Below, piece after piece: positions 35,199 through 44,074 of a DNA stretch of 64,000 nucleotides. The stretch is from G965202915 sp965205955 (GTDB lineage Bacteria > Pseudomonadota > Gammaproteobacteria > Eutrophobiales > Eutrophobiaceae). The position numbers and the translations under genes are program-made. The notes beneath the pieces were generated by a model. That model saw only the letters and a list, made by a program, of their open reading frames with translations, did not search any database and was not told the origin of the DNA. The stretch spans positions 558,001 through 622,000 of the forward strand of contig OZ242192.1 in NCBI GenBank assembly GCA_965205955.1, given 5' to 3'. How positions within the stretch are numbered: the stretch's first letter is position 1; each line of letters starts with the position of its first letter.

Positions 35199-36653
35199 AT
35201 GCATAACAAAACACTATTTGAACTATCCGACGCACTGGCATCGAAGGCGATCAGCAGCGAAGAACTGACCAGAGTTTTTCTCGATCGCTGTCATACATTC
35301 AATTCATCTCTGAATTGCTTCATTACCATCGACGAACAGCGAGCAATGGACCAGGCAAAAAATGCCGACAAAAAAATTCAGCACGGCGACACAACCCCTC
35401 TCGCCGGGATCCCGCTTGCGCATAAAGATATCTTTTGCACCCGCGATGTAAAAACCAGTTGTGCCTCCAAAATGCTGGATAACTTCAAGGCCCCATACAA
35501 CGCAACCGTGGTAGAAAGATTGAGTCAGGCGGGCATGGTGACTCTGGGCAAAACCAATATGGACGAATTTGCAATGGGTTCATCCACCGAAACAAGCTAT
35601 TACGGGCCCGCCAATAATCCGTGGAATGCCGACCATGTTCCCGGAGGTTCATCCGGCGGGTCCGCGGCCGCAGTCTCCGCGCGTTTAGTGCCGGTTGCAA
35701 CCGGCTCCGACACCGGCGGGTCAATCCGCCAACCCGCATCATTCTGTGGCATTACCGGCCTCAAACCGACCTACGGACTGGTTTCCCGCTACGGCATGAT
35801 TGCGTTTGCCTCAAGCCTGGACCAGGGCGGACCAATGGCACACACCGCACAGGATGCCGCCTTATTGCTGAATTATATGGCGGGTTTCGATCAGCGCGAT
35901 TCCACGTCCTTAGCCACAGAGGACAGCGATTACACGGCAAAGCTCGAAGATAAAATCGACGGACTGAGAATAGGAATACCCGAGGAATACTTCGGCAAAG
36001 AGTTGGATGGCGATGTAGCGCAGCTCATACAAAACGGAGTGCAGGAGTTAGAGCGGCAGGGCGCCGTCGTAAAAGACATAAAATTGCCCAATACCCATCT
36101 TGCCATTCCGGCCTATTATGTTGTCGCGCCGGCCGAATGCTCCTCCAATCTTTCGCGCTATGACGGCGTGCGATTCGGCTATCGCTGTGAAAATCCAAAA
36201 AATATAATGGACCTGTTCTGCCGCTCCCGGGGAGAGGGATTCGGCAAAGAAGTAAAACGCAGAATTATGATAGGCACGTATGCGCTGTCCTCCGGCTACT
36301 ACGACGCCTATTACATCAAGGCCCAGAAAATCCGCCGTTTAATCAAACAGGATTTCGAGCAGGCCTTTGAATCTGTCGATCTCATACTCGGCCCCACTAC
36401 CCCGGGCATTGCCTTCAAAAAGAAAGAGCGTATAGATGATCCCGTTGCCATGTATCTGTCCGACATCTATACCGTGGCGGTAAACCTTGCCGGCTTGCCT
36501 GCCCTGTCGGTCCCGGTCGGATTTAAAGACGGACTGCCGGTCGGTATGCAAATCATCGGGCAATACTTCAAGGAATCGCAGCTATTGAATGCGGCGCATC
36601 AGTATCAATTGAATACAGACTGGCATCTGCAAACACCGGCAGTATTTCAATAA
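35199..36653 (+). CDS. gatA: Asp/Glu-tRNA(Asn/Gln) amidotransferase subunit A
   Basis: A 484-residue amidase that frees ammonia from glutamine for transamidation of mischarged Glu-tRNA(Gln) or Asp-tRNA(Asn). The amidase-signature catalytic triad is present: Lys76 (AHKDIF), Ser151 (PGGSSGGSAAA) and Ser175 (SDTGGSIRQP), with the same spacing as in characterised GatA. Its stop overlaps the gatB start by one base (TAATG). Confidence 0.97.
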   Translation: MHNKTLFELSDALASKAISSEELTRVFLDRCHTFNSSLNCFITIDEQRAMDQAKNADKKIQHGDTTPLAGIPLAHKDIFCTRDVKTSCASKMLDNFKAPYNATVVERLSQAGMVTLGKTNMDEFAMGSSTETSYYGPANNPWNADHVPGGSSGGSAAAVSARLVPVATGSDTGGSIRQPASFCGITGLKPTYGLVSRYGMIAFASSLDQGGPMAHTAQDAALLLNYMAGFDQRDSTSLATEDSDYTAKLEDKIDGLRIGIPEEYFGKELDGDVAQLIQNGVQELERQGAVVKDIKLPNTHLAIPAYYVVAPAECSSNLSRYDGVRFGYRCENPKNIMDLFCRSRGEGFGKEVKRRIMIGTYALSSGYYDAYYIKAQKIRRLIKQDFEQAFESVDLILGPTTPGIAFKKKERIDDPVAMYLSDIYTVAVNLAGLPALSVPVGFKDGLPVGMQIIGQYFKESQLLNAAHQYQLNTDWHLQTPAVFQ

Positions 36654-38101
36654 TGGAATGGGAGTCCGTCATCGGCCTCGAAATTCATTGCCAGTTGGCC
36701 ACCGAGAGCAAACTCTTCTCAGGAGCGTCCACCGAATACGGTGCCGCCCCCAATACCCGGGCCTGCGCCGTCGATTTGGGGTTGCCCGGCGTATTACCCA
36801 CATTGAACAAGCAGGCGATAGAAATGGCAATACGCTTCGGCCTTGCGATCAATGCGGAAATTGCCAACACCTCGATATTTGCCAGAAAAAACTACTTTTA
36901 CCCGGACCTGCCCAAAGGCTACCAGATCAGTCAGTATGAACAACCTATCGTCGGAAAAGGACATATCAGCATTGAACTGGAAGACGGCGTCAGTAAAACC
37001 ATTGGCATTACCCGTGCTCATTTGGAAGAAGACGCCGGTAAAAGTGTCCATGATGCCTTTGCAGACTGCACCGGTATTGATTTGAACCGGTCCGGAACAG
37101 CGCTTATCGAGATCGTATCCGAACCGGATATGGCGAATGCCAGGGAAGCCGTCGCCTGCATGAAAAAAATCCACAGCCTGGTACGCTACCTGCAGATCTC
37201 GGACGGCATTATGCAGGAAGGATCATTTCGATGTGATGCCAACGTATCGGTTCGCCCGCATGGCGAGAAAAAACTCGGTACGCGAACGGAATTAAAAAAT
37301 ATCAATTCCTTCCGCTTTGTCGAACAGGCAATCGATTATGAAATAAAGCGACAAATCGCGGCACTGGAGGATGACGAGGAAATCATTCAGGAAACCCGCC
37401 TGTATGATCCCGATAAAAATGAAACTCGCTCCATGCGCACCAAAGAAGAGGCTAATGACTATCGGTACTTTCCCGATCCGGATTTATTGCCGATCAAAAT
37501 TGAGCCGGAACTCACAGAAAAAATTCGCAGCGAATTGCCGGAACTGCCCAACGACAAAAAACGGCGATTTATCGATGAATTCGGCCTTTCCGAATACAGC
37601 AGCGCCATACTGACCGCGCAAAAAGAGATGGCCGATTACTTTGAATCCTGTGTAAAAGCGGCGGATGGCGAAGTCGCACTCAGCGCCAACTGGATTACAG
37701 GCGAACTGCTGGCTTCATTGAACCGGGAAAACAAAGATATAACAGGAAGTCCGGTCAGTGCGAAGATGCTGGGCGGCCTGATCCGGCACATCAACAACAA
37801 TACCCTCTCGGGCAGGATGGCGAAACAGGTGTTCGAGGCCATGTGGAATCGCGAAGGAAGCGTCGATCAGATCATTGCAAAAAAGGGACTGAAACAGATG
37901 TCGGATCCCGAAGAACTGGAAAAACTGGTGGATGAAGTTATAGCGGGCAATCCCAATCAAGTCGAACAATATCGCAGCAGCTCTGCAGACAAGCAAAAGA
38001 AATTGATCAGTTTCTTCATTGGTCAAATAATGAAAGCCACCCGGGGAATGGCCCATCCGCAGGAAGTGAACCGGCTATTGAATGAAAAATTGACCAAATA
38101 A
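36653..38101 (+). CDS. gatB: Asp/Glu-tRNA(Asn/Gln) amidotransferase subunit B
   Basis: A 482-residue GatB that phosphorylates the acyl group of the mischarged tRNA and receives ammonia through the channel from GatA. Conserved segments are VIGLEIHCQL near residue 6, FARKNYFYPDLPKGYQISQY (about 80-100), GSFRCDANVS (about 190) and NINSFRFVE. The C-terminal YqeY-like tail domain runs to the end. The presence of gatCAB implies that this organism forms Gln-tRNA or Asn-tRNA, or both, indirectly. Confidence 0.97.
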   Translation: MEWESVIGLEIHCQLATESKLFSGASTEYGAAPNTRACAVDLGLPGVLPTLNKQAIEMAIRFGLAINAEIANTSIFARKNYFYPDLPKGYQISQYEQPIVGKGHISIELEDGVSKTIGITRAHLEEDAGKSVHDAFADCTGIDLNRSGTALIEIVSEPDMANAREAVACMKKIHSLVRYLQISDGIMQEGSFRCDANVSVRPHGEKKLGTRTELKNINSFRFVEQAIDYEIKRQIAALEDDEEIIQETRLYDPDKNETRSMRTKEEANDYRYFPDPDLLPIKIEPELTEKIRSELPELPNDKKRRFIDEFGLSEYSSAILTAQKEMADYFESCVKAADGEVALSANWITGELLASLNRENKDITGSPVSAKMLGGLIRHINNNTLSGRMAKQVFEAMWNREGSVDQIIAKKGLKQMSDPEELEKLVDEVIAGNPNQVEQYRSSSADKQKKLISFFIGQIMKATRGMAHPQEVNRLLNEKLTK

Positions 38102-38151
38102 TTTTGAACCGGGCTATGGTATACTTCCCGGCTGGTTCCTAACTCGAAGAA

Positions 38152-38797
38152 ATGATACGACCCATGATACCCCCGTCATCCTCAGAAAAGAAACCGGTAC
38201 TCCTTTTTCTGCACCTGCCCAAGACTGCCGGCAACAGCATGAGGAAATTTCTCAAAAGCCGGAACAATCATTTTATCAGCTTGGCTCCAGAAGATTGTCT
38301 GGATTTTGTCAATCTTCCACATAAAGGATTGGATGGAGGGTTACGAAAATTACTGGCGACCCCATTTCGCACAGTATTATTCTGAAGGGGACTATAAGGA
38401 GCGAAGAAAGGGCAATATATATCCCAAAAAAGAAGGAGTAGAAAGCACCGAGATTATAAAGAGAAGACTTTGCGATAATTTTATACTGGTGGGCCTGACC
38501 GAGCGGATTGATGATTTTGTGTTCCTGCTCTGTCGCATGATGGGTTGGAACAATGGGTATATTCATGGGGTCAACGTATCCCGTCGCCCGCCGATCCGTG
38601 AGGACTTGACTCCTGAGCAGGTGGAACGGACCATGAGATTGCTGGGTGAGGAATATAAGCTCTATCACCATGTTGAGAGTCTCTTTCAGGAAAAGTGGGA
38701 GCGGCTGGGCATGATAGAGCGCGTGTGCGCAGGTTCTCACCAGTATGCCGCCAAGACATTGCGCGCATCCTATCGCGGGTTGCGTCGGTTACTCTGA
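38152..38797 (+). pseudogene. frameshifted, shortened sulfotransferase-like gene
   Basis: The first frame (38152-38385) begins with LLFLHLPKTAGNSMRKFL, which matches the 5'-phosphosulfate-binding loop of carbohydrate (heparan 2-O type) sulfotransferases. It ends at a stop after 77 codons. A second frame (open across about 38255-38797) continues with segments such as NFILVGLTERIDDFVFLLCRMMGW (seen here in part: GLTERIDDF) that correspond to the family's C-terminal half. The middle of the usual domain, including the 3'-phosphate-binding region, is missing, and total length is well below family size. A frameshift plus internal deletion is the simplest reading; two short real genes is less likely. 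Confidence 0.6.
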
Positions 38798-39008
38798 TCC
38801 ATCGTAGCCGTTGCGCCAGCGTATAATGAGAATAACCGCTTTAGCTATTTTGACTTGGGCATAACTTATAAAAGCGAGGATTTTTTTGCAGGGTTCCGAA
38901 GAAAGGTTTTAGTTGCAAATTACGAGCTCTAAGGTGGTTTTACCGTACAACTGCATGAACCAGACGTGGTGGTACCGGCATCAAGCGCACCGTAAACCGA
39001 AGCAAACC

Positions 39009-39066
39009 CTGGCCGACGTCGGCCAGAGCCTGAGGCCAGAGCCTGAAGTGGCAACGAACACTTCAG
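39009..39066 (-). terminator. hairpins after rplQ, possible end of the ribosomal operon
   Basis: Directly after the rplQ stop, an 8-bp stem CTGAAGTG/CACTTCAG (39043-39050 with 39059-39066) is followed on the minus strand by a direct repeat (GGCCAGAGCCTGA twice, 39021-39048 region) and then an 18-base perfect palindrome, CTGGCCGACGTCGGCCAG (39009-39026). There is no T-run, so this may be a rho-dependent or RNA 3'-end protecting structure. Confidence 0.4.
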
Positions 39067-39069
39067 AGA

Positions 39070-39477
39070 TTATTTTTGCTCCTGTGCCGGGGTTTCAGCT
39101 TCCTGCTCCGCCACCGCATTGGGCCGGTCTACCAACTCAACGTAGGCAAGGGGCGCTTTATCTCCGGCTCGATAGCCGCTTTTCAGGATCCGCAGATAAC
39201 CGCCCGGACGCTGCTTGTAGCGAGGCCCTAATTCGTTGAATAGTTTGGTTACTACACCACGATCGCGCAGGCGGGCAAACACCAACCTTCTTCTTGCTAC
39301 TGAATCGGTCTTTGCCATGGTGATTAACGGCTCTGCGACACGGCGCAATTCCTTGGCCTTGGGCACGGTGGTTTTGATCATTTCATACTGCATCAATGAT
39401 ACGGTCATGTTGCGAAACATTGCTCTGCGATGCGCACTGTTGCGATTCAGTTTTCTGGCGCTTTTTCTATGACGCAT
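39070..39477 (-). CDS. rplQ: 50S ribosomal protein L17
   Basis: A 135-residue L17. The start was placed at the ATG opening MRHRKSARKLNRNSAHRRAM, the universal L17 N-terminus; the open frame runs 36 codons further up into rpoA but those residues are not L17-like. The gene therefore begins inside the last codons of rpoA (11-base overlap). Family segments TVPKAKELRRVAEPLI and GPRYKQRPGGYLRI follow. The tail is extended with Glu/Gln/Ala residues. It is the last gene of the ribosomal series. Confidence 0.96.
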   Translation of the reverse strand: MRHRKSARKLNRNSAHRRAMFRNMTVSLMQYEMIKTTVPKAKELRRVAEPLITMAKTDSVARRRLVFARLRDRGVVTKLFNELGPRYKQRPGGYLRILKSGYRAGDKAPLAYVELVDRPNAVAEQEAETPAQEQK

Positions 39478-40504
39478 TATATTTTTCCGGGTCTCGTGGA
39501 ATGTTTTCGTCGTTTTTCCACTGTTTGAGATCGTTAGGCGGCCAGTTTTCAAGGTGCATGCCCAGAGAGAGACCTTGTAATGCAAGAATGTCCTTGATCT
39601 CAGTCAATGATTTCTTGCCCAGATTGGGGGTCCTCAGTAATTCGACTTCGGTGCGTTGAATCAGATCGCCGATGTAATGAATGCTTTCGGATTTCAGGCA
39701 GTTAGCGGAGCGGACAGTAAGCTCCAACTCATCGACGGGCCGCAGCAGAATCGGATCAATTCCCGGTTCTTTACTGGCCTTTTCTTCCACAGCGGGTTCT
39801 TCAGCTTCAAAGTTCACAAATGTGGAAAGCTGTGAACGTAGAATGGTCGCGGCTTCACGCACGGCGTCTTCCGGGTCTATTGTGCCGTTAGTCTGGATCT
39901 CCAGGATTAGTTTATCCAGGTCGGTCCGTTGTTCAACACGCGCACTCTGGACTTCGTAGGCAACCCGTTTGACGGGACTGAACGATGCATCGAGTTTTAG
40001 TTTTCCGATGGCTTCCTCCGATTTTTCGGTATTGCCAACAACGACAGGCCGATAACCGCGGCCACTCTCGATCTTTATGGTCATGTGCAATTCGACTGCT
40101 TTGGTCAGATTGGCAATCAAATGATCGGGATTTGCAATTTCGACATCGTGGTCTACGGTAATATCTCGCGCCAGCACGGCACCCGGACCACTTTTATGCA
40201 GAGTCAATACAGCCTCCTCTTTGGCATGCATGCGAATGGCCAGGCCTTTTAGGTTCAACAAAATATCGGTTACGTCTTCCTGTACGCCTTCTATAGTTGT
40301 GTACTCATGCAATACGTTATCGATTTCTACCTCGACTACCGCAAAGCCCGGCATGGATGAGAGCAATACCCGGCGCAGGGCATTGCCCAGAGTATAGCCA
40401 AAACCGCGGTCCAGCGGCTCGATAGTAATTTTCGCGCGGGTATCTCCGGCAGAGTCCACATCTACGCGACGCGGTTTTAAGATATCTGGAAGTACTAATG
40501 CCAT
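39467..40504 (-). CDS. rpoA: RNA polymerase subunit alpha
   Basis: A 345-residue alpha subunit. The N-terminal domain (about 1-232) for dimerisation and beta/beta' binding carries GFGYTLGNALRRVLLSSMPG. A linker and C-terminal domain (about 255-330) follow, with ELTVRSANCLKSESIHYIGDL in part (RSANCLKSE) for UP-element and activator contacts. The tail is about 15 residues longer than the common 329-residue form and overlaps the rplQ start. It lies between rpsD and rplQ as in the standard alpha operon. Confidence 0.98.
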   Translation of the reverse strand: MALVLPDILKPRRVDVDSAGDTRAKITIEPLDRGFGYTLGNALRRVLLSSMPGFAVVEVEIDNVLHEYTTIEGVQEDVTDILLNLKGLAIRMHAKEEAVLTLHKSGPGAVLARDITVDHDVEIANPDHLIANLTKAVELHMTIKIESGRGYRPVVVGNTEKSEEAIGKLKLDASFSPVKRVAYEVQSARVEQRTDLDKLILEIQTNGTIDPEDAVREAATILRSQLSTFVNFEAEEPAVEEKASKEPGIDPILLRPVDELELTVRSANCLKSESIHYIGDLIQRTEVELLRTPNLGKKSLTEIKDILALQGLSLGMHLENWPPNDLKQWKNDENIPRDPEKYNAS

Positions 40505-40525
40505 ATATTCAATCCCTCCGATCGG

Positions 40526-41149
40526 TTACTTGGAGTATAACTCCACAACCAATTGTTCGTTAATTTCTGAAGGAAGGTCGCCACGTGTCGGTATAGACTT
40601 GAATACCCCTTCCATTTTTTCCGTGCTCACATCTACCCAGTCGGGCAAACCATATTGTTCGGCAACTGATAATGCATCCTGAATCCGCAACTGTTTTTTG
40701 CTTTTTTCACGCACGGCAATCATATCGGAGGGCTGAACCTGATACGAAGGGATGGTAACGGAGCGCCCGTTCACCAAAATGGCGCGGTGACTGACCAACT
40801 GCCGCGCCTCGTTGTGCGTTGTGCCAAAGCCCATGCGATATACTACATTGTCCAGACGACATTCGAGCAACTGTAAAAGGTTTCCGCCGGTTGAACCCTT
40901 CCGCCTTGCAGCCTCTTTATAATAGCGGCGAAATTGTTTTTCCAACACACCGTACATTCTCCTGAGTTTCTGTTTCTCGCGTAGCTGCAATGCATAATCG
41001 GACAGCCGTTTTTGTTTGCCGCTCTTCTGCTCTCCGGGCAGCTTGTCAATTTTACATTTGGATTCAATTGGCCGTGCACGGCTCTTCAATAAGAGATCAG
41101 TGCCTTCTCTTCGGCTCAGTTTGCATTTTGGTCCCAAGTATCGTGCCAT
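40526..41149 (-). CDS. rpsD: 30S ribosomal protein S4
   Basis: A 207-residue S4, a primary 16S rRNA-binding protein and part of the mRNA entry helicase. It opens with MARYLGPKCKLSRREG and has the S4 RNA-binding domain at about residues 96-160 (LDNVVYRMGFG, VNGRSVTIPSY). Only two N-terminal cysteines are present, so it is the zinc-free form. In E. coli S4 represses the alpha operon; the needed leader before rpsM is too short here to judge. Confidence 0.97.
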   Translation of the reverse strand: MARYLGPKCKLSRREGTDLLLKSRARPIESKCKIDKLPGEQKSGKQKRLSDYALQLREKQKLRRMYGVLEKQFRRYYKEAARRKGSTGGNLLQLLECRLDNVVYRMGFGTTHNEARQLVSHRAILVNGRSVTIPSYQVQPSDMIAVREKSKKQLRIQDALSVAEQYGLPDWVDVSTEKMEGVFKSIPTRGDLPSEINEQLVVELYSK

Positions 41150-41170
41150 CAGTTCTGCCTCGTTATATAG

Positions 41171-41560
41171 TCATACTCTGCGTTGCTTGGGTGGACGGCA
41201 GCCATTATGCGGAATAGGCGTTATATCGGTAATATTGGTGATCTTGAACCCAACCGAATTCAGCGCACGAACCGCGGATTCCCTGCCCGGGCCGGGTCCT
41301 TTGATGAATACTTCCAAATTTTGTATGCCAAATTCCTGCGCCATTTCCCCGGCTTTCTGTGATGCAATTTGGGCGGCAAAAGGCGTGCTTTTCCGCGAAC
41401 CGCGAAAACCGCTTCCGCCTGCTGTTGCCCAGGCCAAGGTATTACCCTGGGGATCGGTAATGGTAATAATTGTATTGTTAAAGGATGCATGTATATGAGC
41501 GATGCCGTCTATAACGGTCCGATTTATGCGTTTACGATGCTTTCCGGTTGATTTTGCCAT
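41171..41560 (-). CDS. rpsK: 30S ribosomal protein S11
   Basis: A 129-residue S11 of the platform near the E site. Conserved segments are HIHASFNNTIITITDPQGN (about residues 22-40), the GSRKSTPFAAQ region and the C-terminal TDITPIPHNGCRPPKQRRV. Normal length and position between rpsM and rpsD. Confidence 0.97.
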   Translation of the reverse strand: MAKSTGKHRKRINRTVIDGIAHIHASFNNTIITITDPQGNTLAWATAGGSGFRGSRKSTPFAAQIASQKAGEMAQEFGIQNLEVFIKGPGPGRESAVRALNSVGFKITNITDITPIPHNGCRPPKQRRV

Positions 41561-41578
41561 ATAGATTGAACCTGTTAT

Positions 41579-41935
41579 TTATTTCTTGACCAGTTTCTTC
41601 GGGCCTTTGCGCGTGCGCGCGTTGGTGCGAGTTCTTTGTCCGCGAACGGGCAAACCGCGCCGGTGCCGAATGCCGCGATTGGTGCCCAAGTCCATCAGGC
41701 GCTTTATGCTCATGGAGACTTCCCGGCGCAAATCCCCTTCCGAGGTATAATTACTCACTTCTTTTCTGAGTTTGTCCAACTCGGCTTCGGACAGTATGCT
41801 TACCTTTCCTGCAGGGTCCAAACCGATCGCCTTGCATATCTTGTTCGCACGCACGCGCCCAATGCCATATATATGCCTTAGCGCGATATGGAGATGCTTG
41901 TTGTCCGGTATATTTACTCCTGCTATGCGGGCCAT
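41579..41935 (-). CDS. rpsM: 30S ribosomal protein S13
   Basis: A 118-residue S13 at the top of the small-subunit head, contacting the large subunit and the P-site tRNA. It begins MARIAGVNIPDNKHL and ends with the basic RGLPVRGQRTRTNARTRKG tail. First gene of the alpha operon part, 14 bases after rpmJ. Confidence 0.97.
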   Translation of the reverse strand: MARIAGVNIPDNKHLHIALRHIYGIGRVRANKICKAIGLDPAGKVSILSEAELDKLRKEVSNYTSEGDLRREVSMSIKRLMDLGTNRGIRHRRGLPVRGQRTRTNARTRKGPKKLVKK

Positions 41936-41949
41936 ATTCTTCTCCGTGC

Positions 41950-42063
41950 CTATCCCTGACGCTGCTTATGCCGCAGGTCGGAACAAATCACCCGCACCAC
42001 ACGCTTGCGGCGAATGATTCTGCAATTTCTGCACATTCTCTTAACTGACGCTCTTACTTTCAT
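41950..42063 (-). CDS. rpmJ: 50S ribosomal protein L36
   Basis: A 37-residue L36 starting MKVRASVKRMCRNCRIIRRK and ending RHKQRQG. Cysteines 11, 14 and 27 and the histidine near residue 32 form the zinc-ribbon site of the zinc-binding type. It is located between secY (34-base gap) and rpsM (14-base gap), its usual place. It is short and easily missed, but sequence and position leave little doubt. Confidence 0.96.
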   Translation of the reverse strand: MKVRASVKRMCRNCRIIRRKRVVRVICSDLRHKQRQG

Positions 42064-42097
42064 TGCTGTTTCTCAATCAAATGCCAATAATAAAAAA

Positions 42098-43441
42098 TTA
42101 CCGCCTTCCGTATGCCTTTAAATTGGCCTTTTTCATCAGGCCTTCATACTGGTGCGACATTAAGTGTGCCTGCACTTGCGACATGAAATCCATCACTACC
42201 ACAACGATGATCAGTAACGATGTTCCGCCAAAATAAAACGGCACATTGAATTTCAAGATCAGGAATTCCGGCAACAAGCAAACAAGAGTAATATATATTG
42301 CTCCCGCCAGAGTCAGCCTGCTTAAAACACCATCCAGATACTTCGCCGTTTGTTCGCCGGGACGCATGCCCGGCATGAATGCGCCTGATTTTTTCAGGTT
42401 ATCGGCAGTTTCTCTCGGATCGAACACCATAGCCGTATAGAAAAAACAGAAAAATACAATCCCTGTAGCATAACATAATACATAAATCGGCTGGCCTGGG
42501 GACAAGGTTGTCGCTATATTCTGCAACCAGCTCATACCTTCCCCCTGTCCAAACCAGCCTGCTATGGTGGCCGGAAACAGAATTATACTCGATGCAAAAA
42601 TCGGCGGGATCACACCCGCCATATTCAGCTTCAGCGGTAGGTGGCTGGCCTGGCCGGCCATCATTCTTCTGCCGACCTGGCGTTTGGCATAGTTCACCGT
42701 GATCCGTCTCTGCCCCCGTTCGATAAAGACAACGAATCCGGTAACCACAATAGCTAAGGCAAATAATGCGAGCACCGCCAGCAAATGCATTTCACCTGTA
42801 CGCGATAATTCCAGAGTGCCGCCGATTGCCGCCGGCAACCCCGCGACGATACCGGCAAAGATGATTAACGATATGCCGTTGCCCACACCGCGCTCGGTGA
42901 TCTGTTCACCCAGCCACATCAGAAACATGGTGCCGGTTACCAAGGTTGTCACTGCGACAAGTCTAAAGGTCATTCCAGGATCCTTGACCACGGAACCAAA
43001 GGAAGTAGTCTGACTCTCCAAGGCAATTGCAACTCCCAGCGCTTGAAAGGTTGCCAGTAGCAGAGTGCCGTATCGGGTATATTGAGTGATTTTGCGCCGG
43101 CCAGTTTCACCTTCCTTTTTCAACTGCTTTAATTTGGGTTCCACTACGGTCAATAGCTGCATGATAATCGATGCGGAAATATACGGCATAATTCCCAATG
43201 CAATTACCGAGAAACGCTGCAATGCGCCCCCGGAAAACATATTGAACATATCCAGTATTGAACCGCGCTGCTGATTGAACATCTCCGCCAGCGCGGACGG
43301 ATTGATGCCGGGCACCGGTATATGACTCGCGACTCGATAAACGAACAGGGCAAACAACACAAACAGCAACCGCTGGCGCAGTTCCCTGATCTGGCTGAAG
43401 CTGCCTAAACCGTTGAGGATTGCAGGATTGGATGCCGTCAT
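42098..43441 (-). CDS. secY: preprotein translocase subunit SecY
   Basis: A 447-residue channel protein with ten predicted membrane helices. Segments RLLFVLFALFVYRVASHIPVPGI in part (YRVASHIPVPG), the plug/helix-2 region FSGGALQRFSVIALGIMPYI in part, and the cytoplasmic loops QRRITVNYAKRQVG and DNLKKSGAFMPGMRPG are typical. It forms the SecYEG pore for export and membrane insertion. Its start overlaps the rplO stop by four bases. Confidence 0.98.
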   Translation of the reverse strand: MTASNPAILNGLGSFSQIRELRQRLLFVLFALFVYRVASHIPVPGINPSALAEMFNQQRGSILDMFNMFSGGALQRFSVIALGIMPYISASIIMQLLTVVEPKLKQLKKEGETGRRKITQYTRYGTLLLATFQALGVAIALESQTTSFGSVVKDPGMTFRLVAVTTLVTGTMFLMWLGEQITERGVGNGISLIIFAGIVAGLPAAIGGTLELSRTGEMHLLAVLALFALAIVVTGFVVFIERGQRRITVNYAKRQVGRRMMAGQASHLPLKLNMAGVIPPIFASSIILFPATIAGWFGQGEGMSWLQNIATTLSPGQPIYVLCYATGIVFFCFFYTAMVFDPRETADNLKKSGAFMPGMRPGEQTAKYLDGVLSRLTLAGAIYITLVCLLPEFLILKFNVPFYFGGTSLLIIVVVVMDFMSQVQAHLMSHQYEGLMKKANLKAYGRR

Positions 43442-43878
43442 TTACTTTCCACTATGCTCCCGCCCGCCGACTCGATTGCAGTGCGCGCGCCTTTTGTCAC
43501 TTTCAGATATTTAACCGTGACGGCTTTGTCGATGCTGCCCTGCAATATTATCTTTACACGCTTTATTTTATTTGTAATCAGTTTTGCTTTGCGCAGAACA
43601 GCTAAATCAATCACCTTTTCATCGAGGCTCGCTATTTCATGCAGCCTTATCTCGGAAATATTGGCGCCGGAGCGCGAAGAAAAACCTATCTTGGGCAGAC
43701 GGCGCTGTAGCGGCATTTGTCCGCCTTCAAAGCCTCTTTTTCGGACGCTGCCGGAGCGCGATTTCTGTCCCTTGTATCCGCGCCCACAAGTCTTTCCGGA
43801 ACCGGAACCGCTGCCGCGACCAACGCGCTTGCGCTCCTTCTTTGCAGCACCGCCCTTGATTGTGTTCAATCGCATCAT
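43438..43878 (-). CDS. rplO: 50S ribosomal protein L15
   Basis: A 146-residue L15 with the Gly/Arg-rich N-terminal extension (KRVGRGSGSGSGKTCGRG) that threads into 23S rRNA and the family C-terminal segment VKYLKVTKGARTAIESAGG in part. It overlaps rpmD by four bases and secY by four bases. Confidence 0.97.
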   Translation of the reverse strand: MMRLNTIKGGAAKKERKRVGRGSGSGSGKTCGRGYKGQKSRSGSVRKRGFEGGQMPLQRRLPKIGFSSRSGANISEIRLHEIASLDEKVIDLAVLRKAKLITNKIKRVKIILQGSIDKAVTVKYLKVTKGARTAIESAGGSIVESK

Positions 43879-44072
43879 AAGGATTCCTCCACTGCAAGCA
43901 GGTAGGATATCTTAGCGATCATCCCGCGGTTTTCCCGGGTATCGGCAACATTCACGGTATGGCCTATGCGGCGCAGTCCCAGCCCGGCGACACAATTTTT
44001 ATGTGTTCGCAAGCGCCCGCTGGCGCTTTTTTTCAGCGTCACTTTGATTTGATTTGTTTTTCCGGCAGCCAT
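43875..44072 (-). CDS. rpmD: 50S ribosomal protein L30
   Basis: A 65-residue L30 with IKVTLKKSASGR and the conserved LGLRRIGHTV segment. The ATG at 44072, two bases after the rpsE stop, was chosen; a TTG at 44078 in phase would add two residues. Slightly longer than the 59-residue E. coli protein. Confidence 0.95.
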   Translation of the reverse strand: MAAGKTNQIKVTLKKSASGRLRTHKNCVAGLGLRRIGHTVNVADTRENRGMIAKISYLLAVEESL

Positions 44073-44074
44073 TG

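Noticed and set aside
39478..39585. N-terminal extension of L17
   Set aside because: The 36 extra codons are rpoA sequence read in another frame. The universal L17 start MRHRKS is at 39477.
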